A stretch of 25,223 bases of DNA from JAIBJN01 sp035461525 (lineage in GTDB: Bacteria; Actinomycetota; Thermoleophilia; Gaiellales; Gaiellaceae): contig DATHVD010000016.1 in NCBI GenBank assembly GCA_035461525.1, forward strand, positions 1 through 25,223, written 5' to 3'. Made by a program: the position numbers and the translations under genes. The number at the start of each line of letters is the position of its first letter. Positions within the stretch are counted from its first letter, which is position 1. The notes below the pieces were generated by a model. The model did no database searches and was not told the DNA's origin. It saw only the letters and a program-made list of their open reading frames with translations. Positions 1-6,777 of the stretch are shown piece after piece.

Positions 1-939
1 GTCGCCGTGGTCGACTCGGAGCGGGGGGGGGAGACCATCGAGGGCGTGCCCGTCGTCGCGTCGGTGGCAGAGGCGCTCTCCCACCAGCCCACCGCGGCGC
101 TCGTCGGCGTCGCCGTCGCGGGCGGTCGGCTCCCGCCCGTCTGGCGCGGGATCCTGCGGGCGGCCGTCGAGGCGGGCCTCGACGTCGAGGCCGGCATGCA
201 CGAGTTCCTCGCCGACGACCCCGAGCTCGCCGCGCTCGCGCGCGAGCACGGAGTCCAGCTGCGCGACTACCGGCGGCCGCCGGCGGACCTGAGCGTCCCG
301 ACCGGGGCCAACCTCGAGCACGGGGCGGGCGTCGTCCTCACCGTCGGCTCGGACTGCGCCGTGGGGAAGAAGACGGTCGCCGTCGAGCTCGACCGGGCCG
401 CCCGCGCTCGCGGCCTGCGGTCCGTGTTCGTGCCCACCGGCCAGACCGGGATCATGATCGCCGGCTGGGGCATCGCCGTCGACGCCGTCGTCTCCGACTT
501 CCTCGCCGGCGCCGCCGAGCGGCTCGTCGTCGAGGGCGCCTCGCGAGGCGATCTCCTCTTCGTCGAGGGCCAGGGGTCGATCGTCCATCCCCAGTTCTCG
601 GGCGTGACCCTCGGCCTCTACCACGGCTCGGCGCCGCACGTCCTCGTGCTCGTCCACCGCGCCGGGGAGACGGAGCTCGAGGGCGCCCCCGGGCACCCGA
701 TCCCGCCGCTTCCGGAGCTCGTCGACCTCTACGAGCGCCTCGCGCTTCCCGTACGGCCGGCGCGGGTCGCCGCGATCGCGCTGAACACGGGCGCGCTCGA
801 CGACGACGAGGCCCGGGCCGCGATCGCGGCGGTCTCGGCGGAGGCCGCGCTGCCGGTCGGCGACCCTGTCCGTTTCGGCCCTGACCCTCTCCTGGACGCG
901 GTCGTCGCGGCGCTTCCGTTCGGTATAAACCCGGGATGA
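1..939 (+). CDS. DUF1611 (DgcN-like) P-loop protein, 5' end outside window
   Basis: The reading frame is open from base 1, so the true start lies upstream and about 312 residues are visible. A P-loop-like stretch GSDCAVGKKT (codons at about 346-375) sits at the head of the C-terminal NTPase-like domain. It is followed by VPTGQTGIMIAGWG and by VEGQGSIVHPQFSG, both typical of the DUF1611 family; the part before about residue 100 looks like the family's Rossmann-like N-terminal domain. As I recall, some members (DgcN) are linked to D-glutamate catabolism through N-acetylation, and many sit beside dipeptide epimerases. The substrate here is therefore inference. The stop overlaps the start of the first M29 aminopeptidase (ATGA), suggesting translational coupling and a shared peptide or D-amino-acid role. 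Family assignment is fairly firm; function is open. Confidence 0.8.
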   Translation, partial: VAVVDSERGGETIEGVPVVASVAEALSHQPTAALVGVAVAGGRLPPVWRGILRAAVEAGLDVEAGMHEFLADDPELAALAREHGVQLRDYRRPPADLSVPTGANLEHGAGVVLTVGSDCAVGKKTVAVELDRAARARGLRSVFVPTGQTGIMIAGWGIAVDAVVSDFLAGAAERLVVEGASRGDLLFVEGQGSIVHPQFSGVTLGLYHGSAPHVLVLVHRAGETELEGAPGHPIPPLPELVDLYERLALPVRPARVAAIALNTGALDDDEARAAIAAVSAEAALPVGDPVRFGPDPLLDAVVAALPFGINPG

Positions 940-2078
940 CCGACGCACGAGTCGAGCGTCTCGCCGCGCTCATCGTCGACTATTCGCTCGGCCTGCGCGA
1001 GGCCCAATCGGTCCGCATCGACGGGCTCGACGCGTCGGCGCCGCTCGCCGTCGAGGTCTACCGGGCAGCGCTCCGCGCAGGCGCGCACCCCTACACGAAC
1101 ATCTCCGTGCCCGGGCTCCTCGAGTCGCTGCTTCGACACGGCTCCGACGAGCAGCTCGAGTACCTCTCGCCCCTCCAGTGGGAGGAGGTCGAGCAGCTCG
1201 ACGCGCTCGTGACCATCTGGTCGGAGGTGAACACGCGGGCGCTGTCCCGCGTCGACCCGGACCGCCAGGCGGCGTACATCGCCGCGCAGCGGCGCCTGTC
1301 GAACCGTCGCTGGGAGCGCATCTCACACGGGGAGATGGCGTGGTGCGGGACGCTCTTCCCGACGAACGCGCACGCGCAGGAGGCCGAGATGTCCCTCCGC
1401 GACTACGAGGACTTCGTCTTCACGGCCTGCCACGTCCACGAGGACGGCGCCGCCGACCACTGGCGCGGCGTCTCCGCGGAGCTCGGCGCCCGGGCGCACG
1501 AGCTCGAGGCAGTCCGCGAACTCCGGATCGTCGGCCCGGACACCGACCTGCGCGTGGGGGTCGAAGGGCGGAGCTGGCTCGCGGCCGACGGCCGCTTCAA
1601 CATGCCGGACGGCGAGGTGTTCACGAGCCCCCTCGAGACCGAGACCGAGGGCGAGATCCGCTACGCGTTCCCGGCGGTGTACCAGGGGCGGGAGGTCGAG
1701 GACGTCCGGCTTCGCTTCGAGGCCGGGGCGGTCGTGCACGCCGAGGCCGCCGGGGGGAACGACTTCCTCCAGTCGCTCCTCGCCATGGACCGGGGCGCGC
1801 GAGTGCTCGGCGAGGTCGCCTTCGGCCTCAACTACGAGATCGACCGGTTCACCCGCAACATCCTCTTCGACGAGAAGATCGGCGGTACGATCCACCTCGC
1901 GCTCGGCTCCGGCTTCCCGCAGACGGGCGGCCGGAACACGTCCGGGCTCCACTGGGACATGATCTGCGACCTCCGGGAGGAAGGAGAGGTCTACGCGGAC
2001 GGCGAGCTCGTCTGGAAGGATGGTCGCTTCCTGGTCGAGCCGGCGCTCGAGGTCGCCGAGAGCGCCGTCCGTGACTGA
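936..2078 (+). CDS. M29-family metallo-aminopeptidase (copy 1)
   Basis: A 380-residue protein, close to the usual length of M29 (AmpS/AmpT/PepS) leucyl aminopeptidases, which remove N-terminal residues from peptides in the cytosol using two metal ions. The metal-site landmarks are in order: PDGEVFTSPLETETEG (around residues 224-240), GEVAFGLN with its glutamate, NILFDEKIGGTIHLALG, and LHWDMICDLR with the His and Asp ligands. The N-terminal half begins RVERLAALIVDYSLGL, which is typical of the family. The ATG overlaps the upstream stop by four bases, and the next gene is a paralogue starting inside this one's last codons. All expected ligands appear present, so both copies could be active; the peptide preference cannot be read from sequence. 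Confidence 0.9.
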   Translation: MTDARVERLAALIVDYSLGLREAQSVRIDGLDASAPLAVEVYRAALRAGAHPYTNISVPGLLESLLRHGSDEQLEYLSPLQWEEVEQLDALVTIWSEVNTRALSRVDPDRQAAYIAAQRRLSNRRWERISHGEMAWCGTLFPTNAHAQEAEMSLRDYEDFVFTACHVHEDGAADHWRGVSAELGARAHELEAVRELRIVGPDTDLRVGVEGRSWLAADGRFNMPDGEVFTSPLETETEGEIRYAFPAVYQGREVEDVRLRFEAGAVVHAEAAGGNDFLQSLLAMDRGARVLGEVAFGLNYEIDRFTRNILFDEKIGGTIHLALGSGFPQTGGRNTSGLHWDMICDLREEGEVYADGELVWKDGRFLVEPALEVAESAVRD

Positions 2079-3183
2079 TCCGCGCGTCGAGCGGCTCGCC
2101 GGCGTCCTGGTCGATTACTCGACCGCCGTGCGCCCGGGAGATCTCGTCTGCATCGACACGGCCCCGGCGGCGGCCCCGCTCGTGCACGCCCTGTGGCGGC
2201 GGGTGCTCGAGGCCGGCGGCCATCCCCACCTCCGCATGGGACTCGAGCGGTCGGAGGAGCTGCTCCTCGCCGAGGGGACCGACGCCCAGCTCGACTGGAC
2301 GCACGCCGCGCGCCGGGCCGAGGTCGAGCACGCCGACGTGCGCATCGCCGTCGAGGCCGACACGAACACACGGGCGAACACCCTCCTCGACCCCTCGCGG
2401 CAGGCGCGGCGGGCCCGTGCGCGCGAGCCTCTGCGCAGGCGGCACTTCGAACGCTCCGAGTCGGGCGAGCTCCGCTCCGTCGTCACCCTCTTCCCGACCG
2501 AGGCCGCGGCCCAGGACGCGAACATGTCTCTTTCCGGCTATGAGGAGTTCGTCTACCGTGCCGGCCTGCTCGACCGCGACGACCCGGCGGGCGCTTGGCG
2601 GGAGCTCGGCCTGCGCTACGGGCGGCTCGCGAGCTGGCTCGAGACGAAGCGGGAGATCCGCGTCGTCGGCGACGGCACCGATCTCACGCTCGGCGTCGGC
2701 GGGCGCTCCTGGGTCCCCTGCGACGGGCGCGAGAACTTCCCCGACGGCGAGGTCTTCACGGGCCCCGTCGAAACGAGCGTCGAGGGCGTCGTCCGCTTCA
2801 CGTACCCGGCCGGGTTCGCCGGCCGGCGCGTCAGCGGCGTCGAGCTCGAGTTCAGGGGCGGCGAGGTCGTGCGGGCGGGCGCGAGCCAGGGGGAGACGTT
2901 CCTGCGGGAGATGGTCGCCGTCGACGACGGCGCGCGGCGCGCCGGCGAGTTCTCGTTCGGCCTCAACGACGCAATCGAGGAGTTCACCGGCCACACCCTC
3001 TTCGACGAGAAGATCGGCGGCACGATCCACCTCGCGCTCGGCGCCTCGTACCCGGAGAGCGGGGGGAAGGTGCAGTCGGCGCTCCACTGGGACCTCGTCT
3101 GCGATCTCCGCTCCGGCAGCGAGGTGTACGCGGACGGCGAGCTCGCCTACCGCGACGGGGCGTTCCTGGACGGCCTGCTCTGA
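2071..3183 (+). CDS. M29-family metallo-aminopeptidase (copy 2)
   Basis: A 370-residue paralogue of the preceding gene. I chose the GTG at 2071 because the protein then begins VTDPRVERLAGVLVDYS, aligning with TDARVERLAALIVDYS of copy 1; the frame stays open further upstream but that part has no counterpart. The overlap with copy 1 is 8 bases. Family motifs are intact: NFPDGEVFTGPVETSVEG, GEFSFGLN, TLFDEKIGGTIHLALGA and LHWDLVCDLR. The copies are clearly diverged between these motifs, so this is an old tandem duplication rather than a recent one. Inferred role: a second cytosolic aminopeptidase with a different specificity, co-translated with the DUF1611 gene and copy 1. Confidence 0.9.
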   Translation: MTDPRVERLAGVLVDYSTAVRPGDLVCIDTAPAAAPLVHALWRRVLEAGGHPHLRMGLERSEELLLAEGTDAQLDWTHAARRAEVEHADVRIAVEADTNTRANTLLDPSRQARRARAREPLRRRHFERSESGELRSVVTLFPTEAAAQDANMSLSGYEEFVYRAGLLDRDDPAGAWRELGLRYGRLASWLETKREIRVVGDGTDLTLGVGGRSWVPCDGRENFPDGEVFTGPVETSVEGVVRFTYPAGFAGRRVSGVELEFRGGEVVRAGASQGETFLREMVAVDDGARRAGEFSFGLNDAIEEFTGHTLFDEKIGGTIHLALGASYPESGGKVQSALHWDLVCDLRSGSEVYADGELAYRDGAFLDGLL

Positions 3184-3185
3184 TC

Positions 3186-3650
3186 GTGCTCCTCGGGGAC
3201 ACGCACATGCCGCGCGGCGAGCGCCGTCTGCCGTCGGAGTGCGTCCGGCTCCTGGAGGCGGCCTCGCTCGTCCTGCACGTGGGCGACGTCACCTCGAGCG
3301 CCGTCCTCGAGGAGCTGCGCCGGCTCGCCCCGGTCGAGGCTGTCCGCGGGAACATGGACGAGCCCAGCCTGGCGGCCGCGCTCCCCGAGCGGCGCGTCGT
3401 CGAGGCGGAGGGGCTCCGCCTCGGGCTCGTCCACGACGCGGGCCCGGCGCGCGAGCGCCATTCGCGGCTCCGCCGGTGGTTCCCGGACTGCGACGTCGTC
3501 GCCTACGGGCACACGCACCTGCCCGAGATCGCGCGTCACGAGGAGGTCTGGATCGTGAACCCGGGAAGCCCGACGGAGCGCAGGCGCGCGCCCGGTCACA
3601 CCATGGCGCTCGTACGAGACGGCGAGCCCGTTCTCGTCGCCCTCGACTGA
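3186..3650 (+). CDS. YfcE/MJ0936-type metallophosphoesterase
   Basis: A 154-residue calcineurin-like phosphoesterase of the small YfcE class. The dimetal motifs are seen in order: GDTH (residues 4-7), HVGDV (31-35), GNMDE (55-59), LVHDAG (81-86, where many relatives have HG), YGHTHLPEI (107-115) and VNPGSPTERR near the end. The GTG at 3186 lies 2 bases after the previous stop and places the first metal motif at the extreme N-terminus, as is normal for this family. Members hydrolyse phosphodiesters; the physiological substrate is usually unknown. The tight spacing suggests it is the last gene of the aminopeptidase unit. The next gene has its own promoter starting only 7 bases after this stop. 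Confidence 0.88.
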   Translation: MLLGDTHMPRGERRLPSECVRLLEAASLVLHVGDVTSSAVLEELRRLAPVEAVRGNMDEPSLAAALPERRVVEAEGLRLGLVHDAGPARERHSRLRRWFPDCDVVAYGHTHLPEIARHEEVWIVNPGSPTERRRAPGHTMALVRDGEPVLVALD

Positions 3651-3656
3651 CAGGTC

Positions 3657-3685
3657 TTGCCTCCGTCCAGTCGCGTCTGTATCAT
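3657..3685 (+). promoter_or_regulatory. Sigma-70-type promoter of the LysM gene
   Basis: TTGCCT (3657-3662), a 17-base spacer and TATCAT (3680-3685) form a good housekeeping promoter in a region of otherwise very high GC. The predicted start of transcription, 7-9 bases past the -10 box, falls at about 3692-3694, at the ATG of the LysM gene, so the mRNA would be leaderless or nearly so. No ribosome-binding sequence is needed or seen. Confidence 0.65.
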
Positions 3686-3701
3686 GCGAACACATGTTCG
3701 C
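3686..3701. promoter_or_regulatory. LexA operator (SOS box), perfect 16-bp palindrome
   Basis: GCGAACACATGTTCGC is a perfect palindrome containing the Gram-positive/actinobacterial LexA core CGAAC-N4-GTTCG. It begins immediately after the -10 box and includes the ATG start codon (3694-3696) of the LysM gene, so bound LexA would block RNA polymerase at the start site. It is the only GAAC-N4-GTTC I noticed in the window by eye. Confidence 0.82.
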
Positions 3702-3966
3702 TTCGTCTCGGACCCTCCTTTTCGTCTGCGGCCTCGCCGCTGCGCTCGCACTCGCCGTGCCGCGGCTCTCCAGCGGCGCCGCTGTCGAGGAGCCCTACGT
3801 CGTCCGCGCCGGGGACACGCTCTGGGCCCTCGCCGAGAAGCGTTACGGCGGCGATCCACGCGAGGGAGTCTGGAGGATCCGGGAGCGGAACGACCTCGGC
3901 GGCGGCGACCTGCTGCCGGGCACCGTCCTCTACCTGCCCGCACGGGCAGGTGATGCCGCCGGTTAG
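3694..3966 (+). CDS. Small membrane-anchored LysM protein, probable SOS-induced division inhibitor (YneA/DivS-like)
   Basis: A 90-residue protein. Residues about 6-24 (TLLFVCGLAAALALAVP) form one hydrophobic N-terminal anchor or signal. Residues 34-82 form a single LysM domain: YVVRAGDTLWALAEKRYGG at its head and LPGTVLYLPA at its end. LysM binds peptidoglycan, so it should act outside the membrane at the wall. The combination of short length, one N-terminal membrane segment, one LysM and a LexA box is the architecture of Bacillus YneA and resembles the LysM division suppressors beside lexA in other actinobacteria. The inferred role is delaying septation during DNA damage; lexA itself is not in this window. 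The ATG lies inside the operator. The gene stands alone, ending in a strong hairpin in its last codons. An ordinary LysM wall protein is the alternative. Confidence 0.85.
   Translation: MFASSRTLLFVCGLAAALALAVPRLSSGAAVEEPYVVRAGDTLWALAEKRYGGDPREGVWRIRERNDLGGGDLLPGTVLYLPARAGDAAG
3932..3951 (+). terminator. Hairpin in the last codons of the LysM gene (possible U-less terminator)
   Basis: ACCTGCCC (3932-3939) and GGGCAGGT (3944-3951) form a perfect 8-bp stem with the tetraloop GCAC, ending 12 bases before the stop codon. No T-run follows, so intrinsic termination is uncertain. A role in 3'-end formation or mRNA stability of this one-gene unit is inference. Confidence 0.33.
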
Positions 3967-4062
3967 GCGACGAGACCGCGGGCCCGCGCGCTTCCGCACA
4001 ACCGAATAGCGCTCACCGCTCTGCGCCCGGAGCCTCGCGCCTAGAGACGCCCGGAGGAGCCG

Positions 4063-4068
4063 TAGACT
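4063..4068 (+). promoter_or_regulatory. Possible -10 box ahead of the RNase Z-like gene
   Basis: TAGACT ends 6 bases before the GTG at 4075, the spacing expected for a leaderless actinobacterial transcript. No convincing -35 hexamer is seen 16-18 bases upstream, so this rests on the -10 box and spacing only. Confidence 0.4.
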
Positions 4069-4074
4069 GGCGCC

Positions 4075-5175
4075 GTGGACCTCGACCTCGTCTTCCTCGG
4101 GACGTCGGGCTCGGTGCCGACGGCGCGCCGTGGGCTCTCCGGCCTGCTCGTCCGCCGCGGGGGCGAGCGGATCCTGGTCGACTGCGGCGAGGGCACGCAG
4201 CGCCAGCTCCTGCGCTCCAGCGTCGGGCTCGTCGAGATCCCGGAGGCCTTCGTCACGCACTACCACGCGGACCACTACCTCGGGTTCCCGGGGATGCTGA
4301 AGACGTTCGCGCTGCGCGGCCGCGAAACACCGCTCACGGTGTACGGGCCGCCCGGGCTCCGTGACCTCTTCGGCTCGCTGAAGCGGGTCTTCGGCCGGCT
4401 CACGTTCCCGCTCGACCTCGTCGAGCTCAGCGACGGCGACACCCTCGACCGCGGGGACTACCGGCTGCTCGTCTTCCGGGTCGCACACGGCGTGACCGCA
4501 AACGGGTACGCCCTCGCCGAGCTGCCCCGACCCGGACGCTTCGACGTCGACGCCGCCCGTGCGCTCGGCGTCCCCGAGGGGCCGCTCTTCGGCCGCCTCC
4601 AGGCGGGCGAGACCGTCCCCGTCCCGGGCGGCGAGGTACGGCCCGAGCAGGTGCTCGGCCCGCCGCGCCCCGGGCGCACGCTCGTCCTCGCCGGCGACAC
4701 TGCGCCCGCCGCGACCGTGCTCGAGGTCGCGCAGGGCGCCGACGTCCTCGTCCACGAGGCGACCTTCGCCGAGGAGGAGCGCGAGCGCGCCGACGAGACG
4801 GCCCACTCGACTGCCGCGGGAGCGGCCAGGCTGGCGAAGGCCGCCGGCGTCGAGCTGCTCGCGCTGACGCACCTCTCCAACCGGTACTTCGGCCCGGAGA
4901 TCGCGCGCGAGGCGCGGGAGATCTTCCCCGAGACGGTCGTCCCGAGGGACTTCGATATCATCGACCTCCGCTTCCCGGAGCGAGGCGGGCCCCGTCTCGT
5001 CAAGGGAGGAGCGCGACCCACACAGGAGGAGGGCGATCCGCATGGGGGGCATGGTCCAGGTGAAGGTGGCGGGCGACCTCGTGGAGGCGGAGGAGATCCA
5101 GACGATCCTGACCTCGGCGGGGATCCCGTCGGAGCTTCACCCGGCCGTGGAGCACCACCCGAGCGCGCTCGATGA
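4075..5175 (+). CDS. Ribonuclease Z-like metallo-beta-lactamase hydrolase with an aberrant C-terminal tail
   Basis: Metallo-beta-lactamase fold protein of the RNase Z type, which cuts tRNA precursors just after the discriminator base. Motifs: FLGTSGSVPTARRG at the N-terminus, TxHxHxDH as THYHADHYLGFPG (His62, His64, Asp66, His67), His138 in VAHGVTANGY, Asp208 in LAGDTAP, and His266 in THLSNRY. The recognisable fold ends near residue 310 (FDIIDLRFPERGGPRL). The frame then continues for about 56 Gly/Pro/Asp/Arg-rich residues that run out of phase through the start of the next gene (134 shared bases). The tail looks like translation of another gene's wrong frame. Either the stop codon was lost or there is a sequence error. 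Because some MBL relatives are phosphodiesterases, the exact substrate is likely rather than certain. GTG start supported by the -10 spacing. Confidence 0.82.
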   Translation: MDLDLVFLGTSGSVPTARRGLSGLLVRRGGERILVDCGEGTQRQLLRSSVGLVEIPEAFVTHYHADHYLGFPGMLKTFALRGRETPLTVYGPPGLRDLFGSLKRVFGRLTFPLDLVELSDGDTLDRGDYRLLVFRVAHGVTANGYALAELPRPGRFDVDAARALGVPEGPLFGRLQAGETVPVPGGEVRPEQVLGPPRPGRTLVLAGDTAPAATVLEVAQGADVLVHEATFAEEERERADETAHSTAAGAARLAKAAGVELLALTHLSNRYFGPEIAREAREIFPETVVPRDFDIIDLRFPERGGPRLVKGGARPTQEEGDPHGGHGPGEGGGRPRGGGGDPDDPDLGGDPVGASPGRGAPPERAR

Positions 5176-5275
5176 CTCGCCCCAGAAGGTCATGGTTCCG
5201 GAAGGCTCCCTCGAGGAGGCCCGGCACGCGATCGAGGCCATGACCGACCCGGACGAGCTCATCGGCGGGCGGTAG
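5042..5275 (+). CDS. DUF2007-like small protein
   Basis: A 77-residue protein, MGGMVQVKVAGDLVEAEEIQ at its start, then ILTSAGIPSEL, VMVPEGSLEEARHAIEAM and an acidic end. The pattern (beta strand, helix with an EA pair, a 'GIP' turn, then VP followed by a helix) fits the DUF2007 'putative signal transducing protein' fold, a ferredoxin-like ACT/PII-type module of unknown function. The start at 5042 is supported by the purine-rich GGAGGG at 5028-5033, 8 bases upstream; a second in-frame ATG lies at 5051. It overlaps the out-of-phase tail of the RNase Z-like gene by 134 bases. This frame, not the tail, shows natural protein composition. Function unknown. Confidence 0.75.
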   Translation: MGGMVQVKVAGDLVEAEEIQTILTSAGIPSELHPAVEHHPSALDDSPQKVMVPEGSLEEARHAIEAMTDPDELIGGR

Positions 5276-5288
5276 CGCCTCGCCGCGG

Positions 5289-6047
5289 GTGAGCGCCGGC
5301 CGCGCCCCGACGCCGCCCGACTTCGGAGTGCTCGCGCGGGACTACGACCGGCTGCGGCCCGTGGATGCCAACTGGCGCGAGGTCGCCGGCGCGATCGCGG
5401 AGGCGGGAGAGGTCACCGGCAGCCGCGTCCTCGACGTCGGCTGCGGGACGGGCAGGCTCGCGGCGGCGCTCGCCGACCGGGGCGCACGGGTCTGGGGGGT
5501 GGACCCCTCCGACGGCATGCTCGCCCAGGCACGCGCGGTGGCCGGGCGCAAGGTCGGCCTCAAGCAAGGCCGCGCCGAGGAGCTTCCCTTCAAGGACGGC
5601 TGGTTCGACTGCGCCGTGCTGCGCCTCGTCGTCCACCTCGTCGACCGTCCCCGCGCGTTCGCGGAGCTTCGCCGCGTGCTCGCCCCGGGCGGACGGGTGG
5701 TGATCGCCACGTTCGCACCGGGACACTTCGAGTGGTACTGGCTCGTGCGGGTCTTCCCGCAGGTGGCCGAGATCGACCGGCGACGCTTCCCCTCGACGGC
5801 CGTGCTCGCCCGCGAGCTCGAGGAAGCCGGCTTCGCCGCCGTCCGCGAGCGCCTGCTCCACCAGACCGCGACGCTCGCGCGCGCCGACGCGCTCGAGCGT
5901 ATCCGCGGCCGCTTCATCTCCACGCTCCGGCTGCTCGACGAGGACGCGTTCGCCGCCGGCCTCGCCCACGCCGAGCGGGAGCTTCCGGAGGAGGTCGAGA
6001 CGCAGCTCGAGTGGTCGGTCGTCTCCGCCCGCCACGCCCCTCGGTAG
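5289..6047 (+). CDS. Class I SAM-dependent methyltransferase (Methyltransf_11 type)
   Basis: A 252-residue protein with the Rossmann methyltransferase core: motif I VLDVGCGTGRLAAAL (residues 47-61) binds S-adenosylmethionine, VWGVDPSDGMLAQAR gives the acidic residue for the ribose, and AELRRVLAPGGRVVIATF is the post-core motif typical of the UbiE/Methyltransf_11 class. The C-terminal third (FPSTAVLARELEEAGFAAVRERLLHQ onward) resembles small-molecule methyltransferases. GTG start 13 bases after the DUF2007-like stop. The acceptor substrate cannot be read from sequence. It is probably the last gene of its unit, since a pyr promoter follows about 70 bases later. Confidence 0.85.
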   Translation: MSAGRAPTPPDFGVLARDYDRLRPVDANWREVAGAIAEAGEVTGSRVLDVGCGTGRLAAALADRGARVWGVDPSDGMLAQARAVAGRKVGLKQGRAEELPFKDGWFDCAVLRLVVHLVDRPRAFAELRRVLAPGGRVVIATFAPGHFEWYWLVRVFPQVAEIDRRRFPSTAVLARELEEAGFAAVRERLLHQTATLARADALERIRGRFISTLRLLDEDAFAAGLAHAERELPEEVETQLEWSVVSARHAPR

Positions 6048-6116
6048 ACGAGCGTCGAGTCGGCCCAGAGCGCCAGCTCCACGACCTCCGCGGGCGGCGC
6101 CGCCTGCTGGACCGGA

Positions 6117-6145
6117 TGGACGCCGTCCGCTCCGGCGGCTAGGCT
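6117..6145 (+). promoter_or_regulatory. Candidate promoter of the pyrimidine operon
   Basis: TGGACG (6117-6122; four of six match TTGACA), a 17-base spacer and TAGGCT (6140-6145). Transcription would start at about 6152, just ahead of the PyrR-binding hairpin, giving a leader of roughly 40 bases. There is no room for a terminator/antiterminator pair. Confidence 0.42.
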
Positions 6146-6154
6146 GGCGGCGCA

Positions 6155-6185
6155 CCTTTAACTCGGTCCCGTGAGGCCGGAAAGG
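6155..6185 (+). promoter_or_regulatory. PyrR-binding RNA element overlapping the pyrR ribosome-binding site
   Basis: The lower stem pairs CCTTT (6155-6159) with AAAGG (6181-6185), and the upper stem pairs CGG (6164-6166) with CCG (6177-6179). The apical loop TCCCGTGAGG (6167-6176) closely matches the conserved UCC-GAGAGG loop of PyrR-binding sites, with the usual purine-containing internal loop between the stems. The 3' strand AAAGGA is also the ribosome-binding sequence of pyrR, 8 bases before its GTG. This predicts translational repression when UMP-PyrR binds, as described for mycobacteria, rather than the Bacillus attenuation mechanism. Confidence 0.82.
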
Positions 6186-6193
6186 AGTCGAAC

Positions 6194-6769
6194 GTGGCTG
6201 CGCCCGCACAGGCGGACAAGCTCCTGCTGGACGGAGAAGCGCTCAGGCGCACCATCGTTCGCATCGCGCACGAGATCGTCGAGCGCAACCCCGACCTCGA
6301 CCGCGTCGCCCTCGTCGGCATCCACACGCGGGGCGTGCCCCTGGCACAGCGGCTCCGGCGCCTGATCGAGGAGAACACGGGCCGCGAGGTCGCCCTCGGA
6401 ACGCTCGACATCACCTTCCACCGCGACGACGTGCACGTCCGCGGGGGCGACGCGCCCCTCCACCCGCAGCCCGTCGTCCGCGCCACGCGGCTCGACTTCC
6501 CGCTCGAGGGGATGACGTGCGTCCTCTGCGACGACGTCCTCTACACCGGCCGCACGATCCGCGCCGGGATCGACGCCCTCTTCGACTACGGGCGCCCCGC
6601 CCGCGTCCAGCTCGCCGTGCTCGTCGACCGAGGCCACCGCGAGCTCCCCATCCGCCCAGACTACGTCGGCAAGAACCTGCCGACGTCCCCCGACGAGCGC
6701 GTCCAGGTGCAGCTCGTCGAGGTCGACGAGGTCGACCGCGTCCTGCTCGTCCCCGCATCCGGAAAGTGA
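6194..6769 (+). CDS. pyrR: PyrR, pyrimidine operon RNA-binding regulator / uracil phosphoribosyltransferase
   Basis: A 191-residue member of the type I phosphoribosyltransferase family. The PRPP-binding loop VLCDDVLYTGRT spans residues 110-121, preceded by VALVGIHTRGVPLAQRL (38-54) and LGTLDITFHRDD (68-79), all characteristic of PyrR. PyrR senses UMP and binds the leader RNA of pyr genes; many members also make UMP from uracil and PRPP. It is the first gene of the operon and its own ribosome-binding site lies within a PyrR RNA element, so autoregulation is expected. GTG start, with AAAGGA 8 bases upstream. Length is slightly above the usual 180 or so because of a short N-terminal extension (AAPAQADK). 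Confidence 0.95.
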   Translation: MAAPAQADKLLLDGEALRRTIVRIAHEIVERNPDLDRVALVGIHTRGVPLAQRLRRLIEENTGREVALGTLDITFHRDDVHVRGGDAPLHPQPVVRATRLDFPLEGMTCVLCDDVLYTGRTIRAGIDALFDYGRPARVQLAVLVDRGHRELPIRPDYVGKNLPTSPDERVQVQLVEVDEVDRVLLVPASGK

Positions 6770-6777
6770 GGTAGCCG

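Noticed and set aside
6048..6140. Minus-strand stretch reading like a peptide (VVELALWADSTLVYRGAW) after the methyltransferase gene.
   Set aside because: It has no start or length, overlaps the methyltransferase end, and is best explained by codon-bias mirroring.
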